Positions 16,395 to 24,924 are shown, counted from the stretch's first letter. The stretch: DNA of 39,920 nt from Flavobacterium sp. (GCF_027531905.1 NZ_JAPZSU010000023.1:1-39920), one strand, 5' to 3'. Made by a program: numbers and translations. Notes: generated from the sequence alone by a model not told the origin.

Positions 16395-18122
16395 TTATAA
16401 AATACGATATACCGGATAGTTTAGGTGAGCTTTTTCATAGTAAACCGAATGTTTGTAAATCCAGACCAATTGTGCTTCTGGATTTTTATTGAAGACAGTA
16501 TCTTTTGCTTTTAAGGTTTCAAATTCATTCTTTAAACTAGGGTTTTCTTTCAATAATTGAGCGGCGGTATCTTCGAAAACATAATCAGAATAGCCTTCTT
16601 TTTGTTGTAATAGTGTATCAAAGAAATTCCAATTGAAGAAGGAATCTACGCCTTCTGGCTCAAGGGTTTCTAAGAGGTATTTTACTCCTTTTTGTTGTGT
16701 AGTTATCAAAAAATCTCCTTTTCTAAAAGATACTTTTTCTATTGTTGACTTCACATTTGTATTACGATGTAAATAATGACCTTCGTAGGCATTGGACGTG
16801 GTTTTGTAATCTGCAATACGATAACGTTCAACGGTTATTAGCGTATCGTTTTCTATCGCTTTCATTTTGATTTCGTTCTGTTTTAATAAATCAATTATTG
16901 GCCAAAAACCTTGTGGAATAACATAGTATTTAGGAATTTCTATTTCCTTTACTGCCTTATACTCTTTGATAAATGGAACTTCTTTTTTGTACGGTTTTGT
17001 TCGATCATAAAACAAACGATTTCCTGTGGTTGCGTCGCTTTTTTTGTAACTAGCTTCAAAGCCTAGGAAAGGAATTGTTGTTTTTTTGGTGGTATCCAAT
17101 TCCCATTTGATAGTGTACTTTTTATTTGGTAAATATTGCGTTTCATTTTGTATACGAAGCGTTTTTATTTTTTGATGATTGGTATCCGTGAAATCTATGG
17201 CAGAGCGCATGTACTCATACGTAACTTTCACTCTATCGGAATACTTTTTTAACATGTGTGTTTCCACAACAAACCCGATGGTATTGAATAATGAAGTGTA
17301 GCCTGTGGTATAACGTGGACTTTCAAAAAATTGCCCAAAACCTTTGTCTGGGGTATCGGAAAAAGTATTGACGTAAGGGGTGCTTTCTATTTTCTTTTTT
17401 TGTAGATCATTTACAATTGAGGGCATCATTTCTTCATTTAAAAAATTTCCCAAAACATTTCCTAGTTTGTTGTGTTGGGTCATGATGTAGGTCAATTTAT
17501 ATTGATAATCTGATCCATTACTCACGTGATTGTCAATAAAAACATCAGGGTTTGTTAAATGGAAAATTTCAACGAAACTTCTAGTGTTTTTGGTGTCTGA
17601 TTTTATGAAATCGCGATTCAAATCGTAATTTCTGGCATTGCCTCTAAAACCATATTCTTCAGGCCCATTTTGATTGGCTCTTGAACTCGTATTTCGATTC
17701 AAGGCGCCACCAATGTTATATACTGGAATGCACACCAAAACGGTATTTTTAGGTACTTTAATTTTACCTAAGGCCAAGTCACGATACAATTGCATACTGG
17801 CGTCAATGCCGTCAGGCTCTCCAGCATGAATTCCATTATTGATTAATAAGACGGCTTTATTGTTTTTAATTTTTTTAAAATCAAACTCTTTTTCCGGATT
17901 GAAGATGACAATATGTAACGGCTTACCACTATCGGTCAAGCCCATTTCTTGAATTTTGATGGTAGGGAAATCATTGGCTAATAGTTGGTAATATCGAATA
18001 GTTTCTTCGTAAGTAGCCGATAGGTTTCCATTTCCTTTTTCGAAAAAAGTATCGTATTTGTTGTTTTTTTGAGCTACAACAGAAAGTGAAAAGAATAGAA
18101 GCAGTGTAGAAATGAATTTCAT
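16395..18122 (-). CDS. M14-family zinc carboxypeptidase-like protein, exported
   Basis: A 575-residue metallopeptidase with a signal peptide ending about residue 17 (..SVVAQ). The M14 zinc ligands are visible: His99 and Glu102 in HAGEPDG, and His199 in DNHVSNG; the probable catalytic glutamate is Glu287 in VVETHMLKK. Arg and Asn of the substrate pocket may be in NYDLNRDF near 165. The zinc carboxypeptidase domain covers about residues 40-310 and a beta-rich region of unknown role follows. It should act on peptides outside the cytoplasm; specificity cannot be told. Confidence 0.9.
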   Translation of the reverse strand: MKFISTLLLFFSLSVVAQKNNKYDTFFEKGNGNLSATYEETIRYYQLLANDFPTIKIQEMGLTDSGKPLHIVIFNPEKEFDFKKIKNNKAVLLINNGIHAGEPDGIDASMQLYRDLALGKIKVPKNTVLVCIPVYNIGGALNRNTSSRANQNGPEEYGFRGNARNYDLNRDFIKSDTKNTRSFVEIFHLTNPDVFIDNHVSNGSDYQYKLTYIMTQHNKLGNVLGNFLNEEMMPSIVNDLQKKKIESTPYVNTFSDTPDKGFGQFFESPRYTTGYTSLFNTIGFVVETHMLKKYSDRVKVTYEYMRSAIDFTDTNHQKIKTLRIQNETQYLPNKKYTIKWELDTTKKTTIPFLGFEASYKKSDATTGNRLFYDRTKPYKKEVPFIKEYKAVKEIEIPKYYVIPQGFWPIIDLLKQNEIKMKAIENDTLITVERYRIADYKTTSNAYEGHYLHRNTNVKSTIEKVSFRKGDFLITTQQKGVKYLLETLEPEGVDSFFNWNFFDTLLQQKEGYSDYVFEDTAAQLLKENPSLKNEFETLKAKDTVFNKNPEAQLVWIYKHSVYYEKAHLNYPVYRIL

Positions 18123-18147
18123 GTATTTATTTTTTTTGAGGAAAATT

Positions 18148-18155
18148 CAAATATA
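18148..18155 (-). promoter_or_regulatory. Possible -7 element of the M14 peptidase gene
   Basis: Minus strand TATATTTG, a full match to TAnnTTTG, 26 bp before the start codon. No convincing -33 element. Confidence 0.35.
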
Positions 18156-18227
18156 CTTATTTTTCTTATATTTTGATTATTACTAAGATGCTAATCCCTG
18201 AAAATAGGCGCTACCAACTATTTTAAC

Positions 18228-18235
18228 TACTTTTG
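18228..18235 (+). promoter_or_regulatory. Predicted -7 element of the helicase gene, four bases from its ATG
   Basis: TACTTTTG fits TAnnTTTG and is followed by CACC and the ATG at 18240, so transcription would begin at or next to the start codon. No -33 element is evident. Confidence 0.4.
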
Positions 18236-18239
18236 CACC

Positions 18240-19589
18240 ATGAATACACCGCACAATTTTAAACCGATTCTTGCCAGTTTAGGGATTTCAGACCTTAACG
18301 AGATGCAAGAAGTATCGCATGATGCTATTATTAACGAAAACAATGTTTTATTGCTCTCTCCAACTGGATCAGGAAAGACATTGGCTTTTTTATTGCCTAT
18401 TTTTGAGTTACTCCAACCTGAAATTCTTTCGGTTCAATGTTTAATTTTGGTGCCTTCTCGTGAATTAGGACTACAGATTGAACAAGTTTGGAAAAAAATG
18501 AGCACGGGTTACAAAGTAAATGTGTGTTATGGAGGTCATGCTATTGATACCGAAATTAAAAATTTAAGTAATCCACCCGCAATATTGATTGGAACTCCAG
18601 GGCGAATCGCTGATCATATCGATCGTGGTACTTTTCGTTTGGATAAAATTCAGACGCTGGTTTTGGATGAATTTGATAAGTCTTTGCAACTTGGGTTTCA
18701 CGAACAAATGTCTTTTGTGATTGGAAAATTGACTAAACTCAATAAACGCGTTTTGGTTTCGGCTACTTCGGGCATCGAAATTCCTAAATATACTCGTGTA
18801 GTAAATCCTTTGATTTTGGATTTTATTCCAGAAAGTAAAGAAGAAAATAATCTTTCGTTGCAAATGGTTGTTTCTAAAGACAAGGATAAACTCATGACCT
18901 TATTTCAATTGATTTGCTCTTTGAAATCGGAAGCGGCGATTGTATTTTGTAACCATCGCGATGCTGCGGAGCGCATAAGTGATACGCTGAATGAAAAAGG
19001 GATTTATGCTACTTATTATCATGGAGGTATGGATCAAGAAGAACGGGAACGTGCTTTGATACAGTTTAGAAACGGAAGTATGAGTTACTTAATTACTACC
19101 GATTTAGCAGCTCGTGGATTGGATATTCCAGAAATGAAGCATGTTATTCATTATCATTTGCCTTTAAAGGAAGAAGAGTTTACACACAGAAATGGTCGTA
19201 CTGCTCGTATGTTGGCTTCAGGAACGGCTTATTTAATTGTAAATGAAAGCGAAAAGAAACTCGATTATATTGATTACACCATGCCAGTAATGGAAGTAAG
19301 TTCGAATGTAGTTTTGCCAAAACCTCCTCAATTTCAAACCATTTATATTAGTGGTGGGAAAAAGAATAAGCTCAATAAAATTGATATTGTAGGGTTCTTT
19401 TCTCAAAAAGGGAAATTAGAAAAAGGTGATTTAGGTTTGATTGAAGTCAAAGATTTTATCTCCTTTGCTGCTGTAAAATACAATAAAGTTAAAGATTTGC
19501 TTTCCAATATTCGTGATGAAAAAATGAAAGGAAAGAAGTTTAAAATTGAAGTGGCTAGAAAAGTCATAAAGAAAGAAGAGGAGAAGTAG
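18240..19589 (+). CDS. DEAD-box RNA helicase, DbpA-like
   Basis: ATP-dependent RNA helicase of 449 residues. Motif I PTGSGKT (41-47), Ia PSRELGLQ, Ib TPGR (119-122), II DEFD (143-146), III SAT (174-176), V TTDLAARGLDIPE, VI HRNGRTAR. The C-terminal 75 residues (QTIYISGGKKNKLNKIDIVGFF..) resemble the DbpA RNA-binding domain, which in E. coli DbpA recognises a 23S rRNA hairpin; total length is also near that of DbpA (457). Two oddities: motif II is DEFD instead of DEAD, and motif VI has Asn and Ala where HRIGRTGR is usual. A role in large-subunit assembly is inferred. Confidence 0.9.
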   Translation: MNTPHNFKPILASLGISDLNEMQEVSHDAIINENNVLLLSPTGSGKTLAFLLPIFELLQPEILSVQCLILVPSRELGLQIEQVWKKMSTGYKVNVCYGGHAIDTEIKNLSNPPAILIGTPGRIADHIDRGTFRLDKIQTLVLDEFDKSLQLGFHEQMSFVIGKLTKLNKRVLVSATSGIEIPKYTRVVNPLILDFIPESKEENNLSLQMVVSKDKDKLMTLFQLICSLKSEAAIVFCNHRDAAERISDTLNEKGIYATYYHGGMDQEERERALIQFRNGSMSYLITTDLAARGLDIPEMKHVIHYHLPLKEEEFTHRNGRTARMLASGTAYLIVNESEKKLDYIDYTMPVMEVSSNVVLPKPPQFQTIYISGGKKNKLNKIDIVGFFSQKGKLEKGDLGLIEVKDFISFAAVKYNKVKDLLSNIRDEKMKGKKFKIEVARKVIKKEEEK

Positions 19590-19634
19590 GCTCCAGACTT
19601 CAGATTAAGAAGAATAAACATATCTTTTAAAAAC

Positions 19635-19670
19635 AACAAAAACGTCTTGAGAAATCGAGACGTTTTTGTT
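19635..19670 (+). terminator. Terminator after the helicase gene
   Basis: Arms 19635-19650 and 19655-19670 form a 16-bp stem (one G-T pair) closed by a GAAA tetraloop. It lies 46 bp after the helicase stop codon; A and T runs within the arms make it symmetrical. Confidence 0.85.
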
Positions 19671-19697
19671 TAATGCGAAGTGATTACTTCTTACTTG

Positions 19698-19913
19698 AAT
19701 TAACCCGTTTTGGGAAAATATTTATTACCACATAGAATCATAGAATTTATAGTTCATTAAAAGAAACAAATAGACGTTTTACTATTCACATAGCTCATCT
19801 ATTGTGAGAAATAGTGCTATTTCTATTTTTTCTATGTTGATTTGCTATTAATCTATGGCTCTATGTGGTTAAGTTTTTTATTTTATATGAATTTCATCCA
19901 ACGGGTTTCAATT
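19698..19913. repeat. 216-bp imperfect inverted-repeat element
   Basis: The gap between the helicase terminator and the PhnA-domain gene holds a large dyad. The outer ends are AATTAACCCG (19698) and its near-complement ending at 19913. Inner arms 19725-19751 and about 19847-19872 (TTACCACATAGAATCATAG and its near-complement) match over about 27 bp with a few differences. The middle holds smaller hairpins such as AGAAATAG-TG-CTATTTCT. No open frame is present. It may be a non-autonomous mobile element or a structured RNA. Confidence 0.5.
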
Positions 19914-20478
19914 ATATTTTCTTGACGTATTGTGTTATGATTACAATTTGTTGACCATCTACTTTTCCTTCAATATATTCAGCATTTTCATGATCCAAAC
20001 GAATGTTTCTTACGGCAGTTCCTTGTTTGGCCACCATGCTAGAGCCTTTTACTTTTAAATCTTTGATGAGTACTACAGAGTCACCGTGTTCTAGAATTAC
20101 ACCATTGCTATCTCGGTGAATGATTTTGTTTTCGTCTTCTTCGCCTTCACCTGTAGCTTTTGCCCAAGCTAAATCCTCTTCTTCAAAATACATTTGATCG
20201 GCTAGTTCTTGATTGTGTAAACGACTTAACATTCTCCAAGAAAGAACTTGAACCGGAAGGTGTTCGCTCCACATGCTGTCATTCAGGCATCTCCAAAGAT
20301 TAATGTCCATTTTTTCAGGATTTTCTATTTGGTCAATAAGCGTAGCGTTGATTAAAACAGATTCATCTAGTCCACCTTTTCGAGTGGGAAGAATTTGATA
20401 TACTTTTAAATCTTCGGTAACACCTGAAAGTTCACATTTTCCTCCACTGCGTTTGTTTAATTCTCTTTCTATACTCAT
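19912..20478 (-). CDS. PhnA-domain protein
   Basis: A 188-residue protein whose C-terminal 70 residues match the PhnA (YjdM) domain: RDSNGVILEHGDSVVLIKDL.VKGSSMVAKQGT near residues 121-154, ending in IEGKVDGQQIVIIT. The N-terminal half begins with a compact segment (ERELNKRSGGKCELSG) that resembles a reduced zinc-ribbon. Despite its name, PhnA is not needed for phosphonate use in E. coli and its function is open; no phosphonate genes are nearby. It follows coaD on the same strand. Confidence 0.85.
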   Translation of the reverse strand: MSIERELNKRSGGKCELSGVTEDLKVYQILPTRKGGLDESVLINATLIDQIENPEKMDINLWRCLNDSMWSEHLPVQVLSWRMLSRLHNQELADQMYFEEEDLAWAKATGEGEEDENKIIHRDSNGVILEHGDSVVLIKDLKVKGSSMVAKQGTAVRNIRLDHENAEYIEGKVDGQQIVIITQYVKKI

Positions 20479-20551
20479 TTTTAGTATTCTTAATTATTTG
20501 GCAAAAATAGAGCTAATTACTAGCTTCTACAACTTGTTAGGCGGATTGTTG

Positions 20552-21016
20552 CTATTTGTGTAATTTTACTCTTACTGCGTCTGGGACTAGCATTTCATAT
20601 TCGCCGTGGTTTCGAATAACATCACGCACAATACTCGAGCTGATATAAGAAGTTCGAGCTGCTGTTAATAAAAAGACGGTTTCTATTTTAGAAAGTCGGC
20701 GATTGGTATGTGCAATGGCTTTTTCGAATTCAAAGTCGGCTGGATTGCGTAGCCCTCTCAAGATAAAATTGGCTTCAAGTTTGTGACACAAATCGATTGT
20801 CAATCCTTCATAGGTAATCACTGTTACTTTAGGTTCATTTTTGAAAGTTTCTTCAATAAAGCGTTTTCTTTCGTCTAATGAAAACATGTATTTTTTTTCG
20901 GCATTGACACCAATTGCAATTACGATTTCATCAAAAAGGGAGATGCCTCTTTTAATGATGTCTTCGTGACCTAAGGTTATCGGATCAAAGGATCCTGGGA
21001 ATATGGCTTTTTTCAT
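20552..21016 (-). CDS. coaD: Phosphopantetheine adenylyltransferase
   Basis: Transfers AMP from ATP to 4'-phosphopantetheine, giving dephospho-CoA. The 154-residue enzyme has the nucleotidyltransferase start AIFPGSFDPITLGHEDII with TLGH at 14-17, RGLRNPADFEFE in the middle, and ISSSIVRDV near 126-134. Length is typical. It lies downstream of ddl on the same strand, separated by a short array of 8-bp repeats. Confidence 0.97.
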   Translation of the reverse strand: MKKAIFPGSFDPITLGHEDIIKRGISLFDEIVIAIGVNAEKKYMFSLDERKRFIEETFKNEPKVTVITYEGLTIDLCHKLEANFILRGLRNPADFEFEKAIAHTNRRLSKIETVFLLTAARTSYISSSIVRDVIRNHGEYEMLVPDAVRVKLHK

Positions 21017-21053
21017 TTGTTTTTTGTGGTTGTGAGTTGCTTGTTTTTATGAG

Positions 21054-21093
21054 CTCAGTGGCTTAGAATCTTAGCGACTCAGAAACTTAATTT
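21054..21093. repeat. Five tandem 8-bp units, consensus CTYAGNNN
   Basis: Units CTCAGTGG, CTTAGAAT, CTTAGCGA, CTCAGAAA and CTTAATTT follow each other without gaps. The first five bases are nearly constant and the last three vary. The final unit overlaps the ddl stop codon (21087-21089). Confidence 0.6.
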
Positions 21094-22058
21094 AGTGCTA
21101 ACTCAATAGCATTAGTAAACAAATCTTCAAGAGAAATTCCAGCAGCTCTCGCTTGTTGTGGAATCAAACTTTCGGTAGTTAGACCAGGAATAGTATTCAT
21201 TTCTAGCATGTGCGGTTCGCCATCGACAATTATGAATTCACTTCTAGAGAAGCCTTTCATTTTCAAAACTTCATAGGCGCGTTTTGCAATTTCGCCTACT
21301 TTTTGAGTCATTTCATCAGAAATACGAGCGGGAGTAATTTCTTGTGATTTACCCTCATATTTGGCCTCGTAATCAAAGAAATCATTGTCAGAAACAATTT
21401 CAGTAATCGGTAAAACGGTTATTTTTCCTTGGTAGTTAATTACACCAACAGAGACCTCTGTTCCATCTAAGAAACTTTCGATGATGATTTCGTTATCTTC
21501 TTTATAAGCAACTTCGATAGCGATTGGTAATTCAGCTTCTGTTTTTACTTTAGAAATTCCAAAACTAGAACCAGCTTTATTCGGTTTTACGAAGCAAGGC
21601 AATCCTACTTTTTTTACGATTTCGGTAGTATTTATAAGGTCGCCTTTGTTTAGATAATACGAAGTTGCGGTTTTGATGCCATAGGGTTTTAAAACCGATA
21701 AAAGATCTCTTTTGTTAAAGGTCAATGCGGCTTGATAGTAATTGCATGCCGTTTGTGGAATACCCAAAAGTTCAAAATAGGCTTGTAGTAATCCATCTTC
21801 TCCGGGAGTTCCGTGAATAGCATTGAACACACAGTCAAAGGTAATTTTTGTTCCGTTTACAGTTACCGAAAAGTCATTGCGATCGATTGGGAATTCGGCA
21901 TCATTTGCATCTACATACACCCATTTTTCTTTGAAGATGTGTATTCTAAATCCAGTATACTTGGTTTTGTCAAGGGTTTGGTAGACTACGTTTCCGCTAA
22001 TTAGGGAGATTTTGTATTCACTAGAATAACCTCCCATGATGATGGCAATGTTTTTCAT
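21087..22058 (-). CDS. ddl: D-alanine--D-alanine ligase
   Basis: ATP-grasp ligase making the D-Ala-D-Ala dipeptide for peptidoglycan. In 323 residues: MGGYSSEYKISLISG (8-22), FNAIHGTPGEDGLLQAYFELLGIPQTAC (77-104), FVKPNKAGSSFGISKV near 152-167 for nucleotide binding, and EFIIVDGEPHMLEMNTIPGLT near 276-296 for metal binding. No fusion or truncation. Its leader holds a cluster of TTTAATCG repeats. The divergent neighbour encodes a PASTA protein, also a cell-wall-related family. Confidence 0.96.
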   Translation of the reverse strand: MKNIAIIMGGYSSEYKISLISGNVVYQTLDKTKYTGFRIHIFKEKWVYVDANDAEFPIDRNDFSVTVNGTKITFDCVFNAIHGTPGEDGLLQAYFELLGIPQTACNYYQAALTFNKRDLLSVLKPYGIKTATSYYLNKGDLINTTEIVKKVGLPCFVKPNKAGSSFGISKVKTEAELPIAIEVAYKEDNEIIIESFLDGTEVSVGVINYQGKITVLPITEIVSDNDFFDYEAKYEGKSQEITPARISDEMTQKVGEIAKRAYEVLKMKGFSRSEFIIVDGEPHMLEMNTIPGLTTESLIPQQARAAGISLEDLFTNAIELALN

Positions 22059-22065
22059 TTTAAAA

Positions 22066-22106
22066 GTTTAATCGGTTAACCGTTTAATCGATTAAAAGAT
22101 TAAACG
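22066..22106. promoter_or_regulatory. Repeat cluster in the ddl leader
   Basis: Within 41 bp are a perfect dyad CGGTTAACCG (22073-22082), two direct copies of GTTTAATCG (22066-22074 and 22082-22090) and an inverted copy (GATTAAACG, 22098-22106) that can pair with the second. A possible ddl -7 element (minus strand TAATTTTG, 22116-22123) would place all of this in the transcribed leader. Operator or attenuator are both possible. Confidence 0.35.
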
Positions 22107-22149
22107 TATTCAAAACAAAATTATCATTTTTTTTGAAACGAAATACCTT

Positions 22150-22157
22150 TATCTTTG
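22150..22157 (+). promoter_or_regulatory. Predicted -7 element of the PASTA-rlu unit
   Basis: TATCTTTG is a full match to TAnnTTTG, 21 bp before the PASTA gene. A TTTG at 22132-22135 is 14 bp upstream, shorter than usual. Confidence 0.4.
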
Positions 22158-22178
22158 TTGCTTCTTAAAAATTAATTT

Positions 22179-22805
22179 ATGAGTTTACGTAAGTATCTTA
22201 CTAGTCGCGTTTTTTTCGGTCAATTGTTTATAGCTATTGCTATTATTGCTGTTTTGGCTTATTTGTTTATGCATTGGTTAACATTTACAACCGATCATGG
22301 GCATGAAATTGCGGTTCCGAATTTAGCTAAACTAACCGAAGAACAAGTAGAAGAGAAGTTGGATGATTTGGACTTGGATTATGAGCTTTTAGACTCTGTA
22401 GATTATAGAGATGATTATCCAAAATTTAGCGTAGTAGAGCAAGATCCTTTACCAGGAACCAAAGTAAAAGTAGGTCGAAAAGTATACATTAAAATTAATT
22501 CTTCAGGATTTTCTTCAGTTCAGATTCCAAATTTAATAGAGAAAACCTACCGTGAAGCCGTACCCACGCTAAAAGCTTTAGGACTTGAAGCAGGGACAGT
22601 CACTTATATTCCGAATTTAGCCAAAGACATGGTTCTTGAAATGCGCTTTAAAGGTAGAAATCTAAAAGCGGGAGATCGAGTTTTGAAAGCCTCTAAAATT
22701 GATTTGGTCTTAGGAGATGGAAAAGCTACTTATGAAGATGAAGCGGCTAAAGATACTTTGCAAGCGCCTGCTGTAGAATCAGAAACACCTTTGAATGAAC
22801 AATAA
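22179..22805 (+). CDS. Membrane-anchored PASTA-domain protein
   Basis: A 208-residue protein with one membrane helix at about 14-34 and an extracytoplasmic part. PASTA domains lie at about 43-109 (..VPNLAKLTEEQVEEKLDDLDLDYEL..) and 113-178 (..IPNLIEKTYREAVPTLKALGLEAG..), each ending in a K-x-x-L/I-x-x strand. PASTA domains bind peptidoglycan fragments in kinases and penicillin-binding proteins, but no kinase or transpeptidase domain is attached here. The acidic tail is probably disordered. It overlaps the pseudouridine synthase gene by 11 bp. Confidence 0.9.
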   Translation: MSLRKYLTSRVFFGQLFIAIAIIAVLAYLFMHWLTFTTDHGHEIAVPNLAKLTEEQVEEKLDDLDLDYELLDSVDYRDDYPKFSVVEQDPLPGTKVKVGRKVYIKINSSGFSSVQIPNLIEKTYREAVPTLKALGLEAGTVTYIPNLAKDMVLEMRFKGRNLKAGDRVLKASKIDLVLGDGKATYEDEAAKDTLQAPAVESETPLNEQ

Positions 22806-23835
22806 TACCGAAACATTAGATTTAGAAGACGAGTTATTTGAACATTATCGATTTGAGGTTCCTAAGGGGCAAGCTATTTTGAGAATTGATAAGTATTTGA
22901 TGAACTTGATTCAGAATGCTACCCGAAATAAAATTCAGAATGCCGCTACGGATGGGAATATTTTTGTAAATGATATTCCTGTAAAATCCAATTATAAAGT
23001 CAAGCCTTTTGATGTAATAACGGTGATGTTATCGCATCCACCCTTTGAGAATCATATTCTTCCCGAAGATCTTCCGTTGAATATCGTTTATGAAGATGCT
23101 GCTTTATTGTTGGTTAACAAAGATCCTGGAATGGTGGTACATCCCGGACATGGGAATTATACGGGAACTTTAGTGAATGCTTTGGCACATCATTTTGATA
23201 ATCTACCGATGAACAGTAGCGAGCGCCCTGGATTGGTACATCGTATTGATAAAGATACTTCGGGTTTGTTGGTAGTTGCAAAAACGGAAGCAGCTATGAC
23301 ACATTTGGCAAAACAATTTGAGGCCAAAACTACAGAACGTGAATATATTGCTTTGGTTTGGGGAAATGTTGTTGCTGATAGCGGAACCATTGAAGGGAAC
23401 CTAGCACGTCACTTAAAAGATAGAATGCAAATGGCTGTTTTTGATGATCCAGAAATTGGGAAACCAGCTATTACTCATTATAAAGTGTTAGAGCGTTTTG
23501 GTTATGTTACTTTGATTTCTTGTCAGTTAGAAACAGGAAGAACTCACCAGATTAGAGCGCACATGAAACACATTGGTCATCCGTTGTTCAATGACGAACG
23601 TTATGGAGGGCATTTAATACTTAAAGGGACAACGTTTACAAAATACAAGCAGTTTATAGAAAATTGCTTTAAAGCCCTGCCGAGACAAGCTTTGCATGCT
23701 AAAACCTTAGGTTTTGTTCATCCAACGACAGGCGAAATGATGCGTTTTGATACAGAAATACCAGCAGATTTTCAAGATTGTATTGATAGATGGCGCAATT
23801 ATTGCAAGACGCACGAAACTAGCGAAGAAGAATAA
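22795..23835 (+). CDS. RluA-family pseudouridine synthase, RluD-like
   Basis: Converts uridine to pseudouridine in RNA. In 346 residues: an S4 RNA-binding domain at about 27-85 (RIDKYLMNLIQ..TRNKIQNAATDGNIFVN), then the catalytic domain with GLVHRIDKDTSGLLV, in which Asp152 is the catalytic aspartate, and TGRTHQIRAHM near 248-258. The S4 domain and size fit RluD, which acts on helix 69 of 23S rRNA. Its start lies within the end of the PASTA gene, so translation is coupled. Confidence 0.94.
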   Translation: MNNNTETLDLEDELFEHYRFEVPKGQAILRIDKYLMNLIQNATRNKIQNAATDGNIFVNDIPVKSNYKVKPFDVITVMLSHPPFENHILPEDLPLNIVYEDAALLLVNKDPGMVVHPGHGNYTGTLVNALAHHFDNLPMNSSERPGLVHRIDKDTSGLLVVAKTEAAMTHLAKQFEAKTTEREYIALVWGNVVADSGTIEGNLARHLKDRMQMAVFDDPEIGKPAITHYKVLERFGYVTLISCQLETGRTHQIRAHMKHIGHPLFNDERYGGHLILKGTTFTKYKQFIENCFKALPRQALHAKTLGFVHPTTGEMMRFDTEIPADFQDCIDRWRNYCKTHETSEEE

Positions 23836-23837
23836 AC

Positions 23838-23868
23838 AAAAGGACTTGTATTTAAAACAAGTCCTTTT
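23838..23868. terminator. Bidirectional terminator between the pseudouridine synthase and DUF1398 genes
   Basis: AAAAGGACTTGT (23838-23849) pairs perfectly with 23857-23868 around a 7-nt loop, between convergent genes. Confidence 0.85.
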
Positions 23869-23872
23869 TCTA

Positions 23873-24262
23873 TTAAAGAAGTATTTTCTCAATCAGAATA
23901 CTGTTCTGGTTGTTGTCAAAATACGTACACGTTTTTTCGATGATATTTACGGTCCATTGTGCTATCCCGCATTGAGCAGCTTGTTTGCAAAAAGTCAAAT
24001 AATCGGTTTGACCTTCTTGATGCATTACTAAGAATTCTATAAATCGTTCTTTATTTGCAGAAGTAGCTACTGCTAAAGTAGCATAGGTTTCTGTAGCCGT
24101 CGTTCTGTAGTTATCCGCGCCAAAATATTCAACATGACCATCGGCAACAAAAGTATCATAACCTAATACTCCTAAGTTGATTAAATCTTGAATGTACTTT
24201 GGGAAATCGGCACCTGATTTTACTTTAGCATGCGCCGCTTTAATTTGAGCAATTGTAAACAT
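23873..24262 (-). CDS. DUF1398-family protein
   Basis: A 129-residue cytoplasmic protein of the DUF1398 family (E. coli YbcV/YcgX type). Recognisable parts are AHAKVKSGADFPKYIQDLINLGVLGYDTFVADG at residues 10-42 and FLVMHQEGQTDYLTFCKQAAQCGIAQWTVN near 77-106. Function is unknown. It follows the thioesterase gene by 12 bp on the same strand and shares its promoter. Confidence 0.82.
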   Translation of the reverse strand: MFTIAQIKAAHAKVKSGADFPKYIQDLINLGVLGYDTFVADGHVEYFGADNYRTTATETYATLAVATSANKERFIEFLVMHQEGQTDYLTFCKQAAQCGIAQWTVNIIEKTCTYFDNNQNSILIEKILL

Positions 24263-24274
24263 AATTTTTTTATA

Positions 24275-24709
24275 TTAAAGTGAAATAAAATCGGAAGTTT
24301 TTGGAAACGAATTCAATGCATCGACAACAATTTGAGGGGTAGGTTGGGCTAATTTTCTTAATTTGGTGTCCATCCATGCACCATCTACCGTAATGGTAGC
24401 ACACAAGACCTCGTCTCGGTAAAATTCATGTACGATAGACCAGCGTGAAGCATCGGGTTTCATTTTTGCAATTTTCGTTTGCATAACAATGGTATCCGAA
24501 AGGTTAATCTCTTTTCTAAAAACACATTCTTCTCTAAATAAAACAGGACCAAAATGTTCGGTTTTCATCACTCGCAACGTTAGACCTAATTCTTCTAAAA
24601 TTTCAATACGATGTTGCGCGCCAAAATCATAATAAGCACTGTGTCGCATATGAAAATTGGGATCTAAATCGGACCAACGAAAGGAAAGTTGTTTGCTAAA
24701 GGTAGCCAT
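24275..24709 (-). CDS. Acyl-CoA thioesterase, hotdog (4HBT) family
   Basis: A 144-residue hotdog protein. RWSDLDPNFHMRHSAYYDFGAQHRI near residues 11-35 contains the conserved Asp and His/Asn region of 4-hydroxybenzoyl-CoA thioesterases, followed by the long central helix and five strands. It probably hydrolyses acyl- or aryl-CoA in the cytoplasm; chain preference is unknown. Two matches to the -7 element on the minus strand (24742-24749 and 24750-24757) lie 33-48 bp before its start. Confidence 0.85.
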   Translation of the reverse strand: MATFSKQLSFRWSDLDPNFHMRHSAYYDFGAQHRIEILEELGLTLRVMKTEHFGPVLFREECVFRKEINLSDTIVMQTKIAKMKPDASRWSIVHEFYRDEVLCATITVDGAWMDTKLRKLAQPTPQIVVDALNSFPKTSDFISL

Positions 24710-24924
24710 AAGTATTTTTTTATTCTTTTGTAATGAAACGACAAAATTACAAATATATATCGTTTTGTGGGAGAAAGAAATAGAAATTGCAAGCTCAATT
24801 ATTGCTATTCAACAAAGTTTAACTTGTTGTTTTTTTATACGTTGGTTTATTGAATAATGCATTTACTACTTTAAAATTGTGAATATCTATTTATAGAAAC
24901 GTTCCTTTTTATTTTAGCTTACGT

